From Parabacteroides bouchesdurhonensis (GTDB lineage: Bacteria; Bacteroidota; Bacteroidia; Bacteroidales; Tannerellaceae), in assembly GCF_900186615.1 (NCBI RefSeq), contig NZ_LT896588.1:3226348-3290347 (forward strand): 64,000 bases of DNA, read 5' to 3'. A model generated the notes under the pieces. It saw only the letters and a program-made list of their open reading frames with translations, ran no database searches and was not told where the DNA came from. Of the stretch, positions 60,583 to 64,000 are shown piece by piece (the stretch's first letter is position 1; each line of letters opens with the position of its first letter). The position numbers and the translations under genes are program-made.

Positions 60583-60771
60583 TTACTTAATTTCTTTATG
60601 TAAAGTCATCTTTTTCAAGATAGGATTGTATTTCATCAATTCCAATCTTTGAGTTGTATTCTTTCTATTCTTTGTAGTGATATATCTTGAAGTACCAGGC
60701 ATACCACTTTCTTTATGTTCGGTACATTCAAGAATAACCTGAACTCTGTTACCTTTTGCTTTCTTTGCCAT
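60583..60771 (-). CDS. rpmG: 50S ribosomal protein L33
   Basis: The 62-residue protein starts [23 protein letters not shown] and contains the family elements [24 protein letters not shown]. It lacks the four zinc Cys of some L33 forms (one Cys only), so it is the zinc-free type. It lies 17 bases after rpmB, in the conserved operon. Confidence 0.96.
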   Translation of the reverse strand: MAKKAKGNRVQVILECTEHKESGMPGTSRYITTKNRKNTTQRLELMKYNPILKKMTLHKEIK

Positions 60772-60788
60772 TTTTCAGTTCCTCCAAA

Positions 60789-61028
60789 TTAAGCGTTTAA
60801 ATAACCTTTTTCAGCTGCCATTTTAATTGCTGCATCCAAACCAAGTTTGTTAATAGTGCGCAAGCCTGCGGCTGAAATATTCAGGCTAACCCAACAATCT
60901 TGTTCTACCCAATAGAACTTCTTAGTAAACAGGTTAACTTCAAACTTACGTTTCGTTCTTCTTTTAGAGTGAGAAACGTTGTTGCCAACCATTGCTTTCT
61001 TTCCGGTAATTTGACAAATTTTAGACAT
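60789..61028 (-). CDS. rpmB: 50S ribosomal protein L28
   Basis: The 79-residue protein has the L28 elements [33 protein letters not shown] and [20 protein letters not shown]. It heads the operon with L33 and DUF4295. A 190-base leader starts at a TATCTTTG element (61218-61225), possibly carrying a regulatory RNA structure. Confidence 0.96.
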   Translation of the reverse strand: MSKICQITGKKAMVGNNVSHSKRRTKRKFEVNLFTKKFYWVEQDCWVSLNISAAGLRTINKLGLDAAIKMAAEKGYLNA

Positions 61029-61225
61029 CTCTTTTTATATTACATGTAATGATTCAAAAATAAATACACCTCTCGCAATCAGGGCGCAAAGTAAAACATA
61101 AAAATCAATTCATGCAAATATTTTGCCCCTTAAATGCACGCAAAACCTCCTTTTCCGAACTAGCATCACGAACAGACTGGGAGATAAATCATGTAACGAC
61201 TTTCACGTTACGGGGTGCAAAGATA
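61029..61225 (-). promoter_or_regulatory. Promoter and long leader of the rpmB operon
   Basis: On the minus strand TATCTTTG (61218-61225) matches the -7 consensus. The transcript would begin about 190 bases before rpmB. Just downstream lies a hairpin GTAACG / CGTTAC with a seven-base loop (61193-61211). No ORF is visible. The 319-base gap up to 61347 contains nothing else recognisable. Confidence 0.5.
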
Positions 61226-61347
61226 TAAATTTATTCTATTTCATCATAGAAAATTCAGAAAAAAACTAGCATTTAATTTCAAAACAAATGAACTAAAGTC
61301 TTTGTTTTTACTATATAAACATATAAAACTACAAAAACAAAAGAATT

Positions 61348-61950
61348 ATGGCACGAAATTTTAAAGAAGCAATTAAAAGTCGCAGAACATATTACGGGTT
61401 TGTAAATAAATCGCCAATAACAGACGATGCAATCAAGGAACTTATTGAGTTTGCCGTTACTCATACTCCATCTGCATTCAACTCACAATCAACAAGAGTT
61501 GTACTTTTATTGGGTGAAAACCATAAAAAGCTATGGAATATCACTAAAGAGATTTTAAAAGCAAAGTTACCCGAAGATGCTTTTAAAACGACAGAAGCAA
61601 AAATAAATAATTTATTCGCTTCCGGTTATGGAACAATTTTATTTTATGAAGATATGTCTGTCATAGAAAATCTGCAAAAAACCTATCCCGGCTATAAAGA
61701 TAACTTTCCAATTTGGTCATATCAGACATCCGGAATGCACCAATTCGCAATCTGGACTTTGCTTGAAGATGCCGGCTTAGGAGCTTCTTTGCAACATTAT
61801 AATCCATTGATTGATGATGCAGTCGCTAAAGAATGGAATATCAATCCTAAATGGAAACTGATTGCAGAAATGCCGTTTGGTGAACCAACAAATCAACCGG
61901 GTAAAAAAGAATATCTGCCATTGAATGAAAGAGTCTTTGTTTATAAATAG
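61348..61950 (+). CDS. Nitroreductase-family protein
   Basis: The 200-residue flavoprotein has the family start FKEAIKSRRTYYGFVNKSPI, the HTPSAFNSQSTRVVLLLG flavin-binding stretch, the middle WTLLEDAGLGASLQHYNP and the C-terminal PFGEPTNQPGKKEYLPLNERV. It is in the nitroreductase/fatty-acid repression (YdjA/Frm2-like) group, which reduces quinones or nitro compounds with NAD(P)H. The physiological substrate is unknown. It is monocistronic with a terminator at 62017. Confidence 0.93.
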   Translation: MARNFKEAIKSRRTYYGFVNKSPITDDAIKELIEFAVTHTPSAFNSQSTRVVLLLGENHKKLWNITKEILKAKLPEDAFKTTEAKINNLFASGYGTILFYEDMSVIENLQKTYPGYKDNFPIWSYQTSGMHQFAIWTLLEDAGLGASLQHYNPLIDDAVAKEWNINPKWKLIAEMPFGEPTNQPGKKEYLPLNERVFVYK

Positions 61951-62016
61951 CAAATTCATATAGTACATAACGGTAAAACCGAGTTTTTGTTACTCTCCCT
62001 TTCCCTGATAAATCAG

Positions 62017-62046
62017 GAGGATGTCTTTTTCGGCATCCTCTTTTTT
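62017..62046 (+). terminator. Terminator after the nitroreductase gene
   Basis: GAGGATGTC / GGCATCCTC forms a stem with a TTTTTC loop, followed by TTTTTT. It can also serve the convergent cold-shock gene. Confidence 0.88.
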
Positions 62047-62086
62047 ATATGAATTCACAGTCCATCTTCCAGCTATTTATTTTCAT

Positions 62087-62521
62087 TCACTTTTTAACAG
62101 CAATTCTCACAGCATTCATGCCTTTCGGGCCACGTTCCAATTCAAAAGTCACCATGTTACCTTCTGCAATAAGAGTCGGAGCACTACTGATATGGAAGAA
62201 ATACTTATTCATGTTATCAGTTTGTTTGATGAAACCAAACCCTTTATCCGGATTAAAATAGTCCACACGACCTTCCAATACAGGATCTTCCACATCTTCT
62301 TTTTTGGGAGTAGAAATAGCGATACTTTCGATTCCGACTTCTAATTTATTAGTAGGATCCGGTGGAGTATTGGTAATAACTCCATTCTCGTCTACATAAG
62401 CGATCATATCATCAAATGAATCACGACCGCTGGCTTTGCGTTCTTCTTTACGCTTTTGCTTTTCTTGCTTTTTTTGTTCTCTCTTCTTCTGTAGTTCTCT
62501 TTTATTAAACGATTCGGCCAT
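62087..62521 (-). CDS. Cold-shock-domain protein with basic N-terminal extension
   Basis: The 144-residue protein has a Lys/Arg/Glu-rich helical N-terminus (residues 1-32), a linker, and a C-terminal cold-shock domain (about 80-144). RNP1 reads KGFGFI and RNP2 YFFHIS, so it should bind single-stranded RNA or DNA. Start ATG 62521 (MAESFNKRE) was preferred over ATG 62527. It follows the DEAD-box helicase gene by 30 bases, giving an RNA-chaperone/helicase pair likely used at low temperature or on structured RNA. Confidence 0.92.
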   Translation of the reverse strand: MAESFNKRELQKKREQKKQEKQKRKEERKASGRDSFDDMIAYVDENGVITNTPPDPTNKLEVGIESIAISTPKKEDVEDPVLEGRVDYFNPDKGFGFIKQTDNMNKYFFHISSAPTLIAEGNMVTFELERGPKGMNAVRIAVKK

Positions 62522-62551
62522 AGGCATTATATATTTTATAGTTTTTATTTT

Positions 62552-63676
62552 TTACGCAGGAACTAACGTTGTATTTAACTTCTTCCCGGTAAGTTTCTGA
62601 ATATCTTTAACCATTGTATACTCTTCTTGTGAGCAGAAAGTAAGAGCTCTCCCACTATTACCGGCACGTCCGGTACGTCCAATCCGATGTACATACGTTT
62701 CTGCCACATCCGGCAAATCATAATTAATTACCAATCCCAAATTAGCAATATCAATACCTCTTGCTGCGATATCAGTAGCTATGATTACCCGTGTTTTTCC
62801 GGATTTGAAATTGGCGAGCGTACGTTGTCTTGCCCCTTGGGTTTTATTACCGTGAATAGCTTCACAGCCTATACCCTGTTTGTTCAAAATCCGCGCGATC
62901 TTGTCCGCGCCATGCTTTGTTCGCGAAAAGACTAAAACAGCTGTTTCATCTTCCTTTCCCAAAACATCGATAAGAAGTTTACTTTTCTGTGGTTTTTCCA
63001 CAAAATACAAACTCTGTTCAATAGTATCTACAACGGATGAAACCGGTGCAACTTCCACTCTTACCGGATTGTACAACATGGATTTCGACAAACTGGCAAT
63101 TGCAGCCGGCATAGTTGCCGAAAAGAAAAGAGTCTGTCTTTTTTTAGGCAACATAGGCAACAATTTCCTTATGTCATGTATAAATCCCATATCAAGCATC
63201 CGGTCCGCTTCATCAAGAACAAAATGTTGAATACAAGCAAGTGATATAATATTCTGGCTAATCAAGTCGAGTAATCGTCCCGGCGTAGCAATCAAAATAT
63301 CAACGCCTTGTTTTAATTTTTCCACTTGTGTCTTTTGGTTTACACCTCCAAATATCACTGTATGATGTAAATTCGTATACCGGGCATAATCACTGAAACA
63401 CTCGTCAATCTGGATAGCCAATTCGCGCGTAGGTGTAAGGATTAATGCCTTTATTTCCCGTCTTTTATTTTTAATTTCCTTCAGGCTAAGCTGTTGAATA
63501 ATTGGTATTGCAAATGCAGCCGTTTTACCTGTGCCTGTTTGAGCAATGCCTACCAAATCACGCCCATTAAGGGCAATTGGTATCACGCGTTCCTGGATAG
63601 AAGTCGGTGATACATACTTTTTATTTACTAAAGCCTTCAAAATAGGCTCTGAAATGTTTAATTCTTTAAATGTCAT
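62552..63676 (-). CDS. DEAD-box RNA helicase
   Basis: The 374-residue protein (start ATG 63676; an upstream in-frame codon at 63745 was rejected) has the Q motif FKELNISEPILKALVNKKYVSPTSIQ, motif I AQTGTGKT, Ia PTRELAIQ, Ib TPGRL, II DEAD, III SAT, IV VFSRTK, V ATDIAARGID and VI HRIGRTGR. It ends soon after motif VI with no long C-terminal extension. It unwinds RNA duplexes, probably in ribosome assembly or mRNA decay. Upstream is a long leader with TATCTTTG at 63945-63952. Confidence 0.95.
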   Translation of the reverse strand: MTFKELNISEPILKALVNKKYVSPTSIQERVIPIALNGRDLVGIAQTGTGKTAAFAIPIIQQLSLKEIKNKRREIKALILTPTRELAIQIDECFSDYARYTNLHHTVIFGGVNQKTQVEKLKQGVDILIATPGRLLDLISQNIISLACIQHFVLDEADRMLDMGFIHDIRKLLPMLPKKRQTLFFSATMPAAIASLSKSMLYNPVRVEVAPVSSVVDTIEQSLYFVEKPQKSKLLIDVLGKEDETAVLVFSRTKHGADKIARILNKQGIGCEAIHGNKTQGARQRTLANFKSGKTRVIIATDIAARGIDIANLGLVINYDLPDVAETYVHRIGRTGRAGNSGRALTFCSQEEYTMVKDIQKLTGKKLNTTLVPA

Positions 63677-64000
63677 AAATTTTCTGACTGTAAATACAGT
63701 CATGATATAATAAATAATTTCTAATGAAACAGAATAATAGAACAAAATAGAAAGTACCGGAAAACCCTATTTGTAAAATTACATCTGTTTTTCTACTATG
63801 TATAGGTAAGAACCACGAAGGCCAAACCTGTTCAAACAAGAAAGTTGATTTTGATGTCGATTTTGACGATGAAAAGATTCGCCCTATATAGCGAAACAAA
63901 GCATTGCTAAGAAGGAGTCAATATAAACTCGATTGTTCAGGTAACAAAGATACGAAATTAATTTGATTAATTATTAGATTTTGAAAGCTATTTATCATTT
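63677..64000 (-). promoter_or_regulatory. Promoter and about 270-base leader of the DEAD-box helicase gene
   Basis: TATCTTTG on the minus strand (63945-63952) matches the -7 consensus, 269 bases before the start codon. The leader has no convincing ORF. The far end, 63953-64000, is AT-rich. Long leaders precede cold-shock genes in other bacteria. No other feature is seen in this 324-base stretch. Confidence 0.45.

Noticed and set aside
61279-61464. 61-residue minus-strand ORF upstream of rpmB
   Set aside because: It overlaps the start of the nitroreductase gene antisense and shows no protein-like conservation.

Overview
The window is AT-rich chromosomal DNA from a Bacteroidales bacterium, most likely Bacteroides or Parabacteroides. 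The evidence is the gene order rpmB-rpmG-DUF4295, the order coaBC-DUF4835-recN, an UpxY-type NusG paralog, a FHS-family sugar carrier, a gadB-glsA-channel-gadC locus, and repeated matches to the Bacteroidetes -7 promoter motif TAnnTTTG upstream of genes. No rRNA, phage, insertion sequence or CRISPR array was found. There are two tRNA genes (Thr-TGT and Tyr-GTA).

Layout. 1-2.1 kb: the 3' end of an unidentified gene, a small monooxygenase-fold lipoprotein and a Tat-exported Gfo/Idh/MocA oxidoreductase. 2.1-4.6 kb: a structured intergenic element and two transporters (DMT and MFS). 4.8-9.9 kb: a glutamate-dependent acid-resistance locus with glutamate decarboxylase, glutaminase, a two-pore-helix type ion channel and the glutamate/GABA antiporter. 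10-20.8 kb: a minus-strand run of seven closely packed genes behind an AraC/XylR-like regulator. It holds a tandem-domain esterase, three Gfo/Idh/MocA oxidoreductases, a FHS carrier, nagA and nagB. This looks like an amino-sugar utilisation operon with no SusC/SusD pair. 20.9-25 kb: a stand-alone ATPase-Toprim (OLD-like/DUF4435-like) protein, an ArnT-like membrane glycosyltransferase, a HAD phosphatase and a 22-bp palindromic tandem repeat. 25.2-30.9 kb: a small beta-barrel, a C69 dipeptidase, NhaD, endonuclease IV, a hotdog thioesterase and a pyruvoyl arginine decarboxylase. 31-32.6 kb: superoxide dismutase, thioredoxin and the two tRNAs.

32.6-39.4 kb: a complete TetR-controlled ABC-2 drug-export operon (TetR, TolC, HlyD, two ATPases, two permeases). 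39.5-44 kb: a GH43-like lipoprotein, L-serine dehydratase and two tandem HGSNAT-type acetyltransferases. 44.1-48.7 kb: cobyric acid synthase, an orphan UpxY antiterminator, a Dps-like ferritin, a DJ-1 family protein and an orphan PAS histidine kinase. 48.9-52.5 kb: phenylacetate-CoA ligase, an ACT protein, a 47-residue symporter accessory protein and its sodium/solute symporter. 52.6-60.2 kb: housekeeping genes for nucleotide, DNA and CoA metabolism (tdk, recN, DUF4835, coaBC, an alcohol dehydrogenase, a DnaQ-like exonuclease, dnaN). 60.4-61 kb: the ribosomal protein operon. 61.3-63.7 kb: a nitroreductase, then a cold-shock-domain protein and a DEAD-box RNA helicase behind a long leader.

The most interesting candidates for new biology are the SusCD-less amino-sugar operon with exported oxidoreductases and a half-degenerate double esterase, the stand-alone ATPase-Toprim protein, the ion channel with a TVGSN filter inside the gad locus, the orphan UpxY, and two families of structured intergenic repeats.
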